From an uncultured bacterium (GTDB lineage Bacteria; Verrucomicrobiota; Kiritimatiellia; RFP12; UBA1067), in contig CACYEO010000113.1 of the NCBI GenBank assembly GCA_902773475.1, positions 1 through 15,297 on the forward strand: a DNA stretch of 15,297 nucleotides, read 5' to 3'. This document shows positions 15,250 through 15,297 of this stretch, piece by piece. Under the pieces are notes generated by a model, which worked only from the letters and a program-made list of their open reading frames with translations, was not told where the DNA came from and ran no database searches. The position numbers and the translations under genes are program-made. The stretch's first letter is position 1; the number at the start of each line of letters is the position of its first letter.

Positions 15250-15297
15250 ATGACAAAAATCGCGAAAATGTCACGGGGGGGGGGGTAGGATATTCGC
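15250..15297 (+). CDS. Start of a gene interrupted by a poly-G tract (possible phase-variable gene; 3' end outside window)
   Basis: A strong Shine-Dalgarno site, AAAGGAG (15234-15240), stands nine bases before ATG 15250, the best such site in the window. The frame reads MTKIAKMSRGGG and then stops at TAG (15286-15288), immediately after an 11-base G tract. Removing one G would continue the frame as GGRIF, adding one G as GVGYS, both open to the window edge. The product cannot be identified from so few codons. Either this is a phase-variable gene caught in the OFF state, or the G count is a sequencing error, or the short frame is a leader peptide. A second in-frame ATG lies at 15268. Confidence 0.4.
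15275..15285 (+). repeat. Homopolymer of 11 G within the 5' coding region
   Basis: Eleven consecutive Gs lie 25 bases after the A of the ATG. It is by far the longest homopolymer in the window; the next notable G run is six bases (about 6054-6059) in the small membrane-protein gene. Tracts of this length are prone to slipped-strand mispairing during replication and to miscounting by sequencers. Confidence 0.9.

Noticed and set aside
14954..15274. 106-codon frame on the - strand in the intergenic region
   Set aside because: It spans both hairpins and the repeats, has no recognisable domain, and its start would lie inside the 5' end of the poly-G gene.
1..15297. CRISPR arrays, insertion sequences, tRNA or rRNA genes
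   Set aside because: No regularly spaced repeats, transposase motifs, terminal inverted repeats or cloverleaf sequences were found on reading both strands.

Overview
The window is GC-rich and almost fully coding, with every convincing gene on the + strand and neighbours overlapping or separated by a few bases. Two predicted outer-envelope lipoproteins (lipobox cysteines), a TolC-type outer-membrane factor and a MacA-type periplasmic adaptor show a diderm (Gram-negative) bacterium. The gene style (GC-rich codons with frequent ATA isoleucine, few good Shine-Dalgarno sites, a SNF2-SWIM pair) is compatible with a Verrucomicrobiota/Kiritimatiellota/Lentisphaerota-like genome, but that placement is an impression, not a proof.

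Layout. Bases 1-1239 hold the 3' half of leuS (leucyl-tRNA synthetase, including KMSKS). One base later begins a tight block: an outer-membrane factor lipoprotein (1241-2689), a MacA-like adaptor (2679-3950), a MacB-type ATPase (3960-4703), a MacB-type permease (4700-5929), a small single-pass membrane protein (5922-6236) and a secreted papain-fold (C39-like) cysteine protease (6223-7542). Together these look like one tripartite ABC export system with two accessory envelope proteins. The last two genes are not part of the textbook MacAB-TolC set.

A hairpin after the protease and a good extended -10 promoter at 7608-7636 separate this from a second block: a small Cys/His-rich zinc-binding protein (7643-8224), an N-acyl-D-amino-acid deacylase (8221-9852), MnmE (9857-11194), a SNF2-family ATPase (11198-14032) and its SWIM zinc-finger partner (14029-14925). 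The promoter is placed so that the predicted transcription start coincides with the A of the first ATG, so this operon probably begins with a leaderless message.

The last ~370 bases (14926-15297) are the only long non-coding stretch. They are more AT-rich and contain a terminator-like hairpin, a cluster of AACAAC/GTTGTT repeats, a possible promoter, a second hairpin followed by a T run, and a strong Shine-Dalgarno plus ATG. That reading frame runs into an 11-base G tract at its ninth codon and then directly into TAG. Changing the tract by one base in either direction opens the frame. This is the classic layout of a slipped-strand phase-variable gene, although a sequencing or assembly error must be excluded.

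The most notable items are the poly-G tract, the export block with its attached protease and small membrane protein, and the leaderless promoter. The functional proposals for these are inferences.
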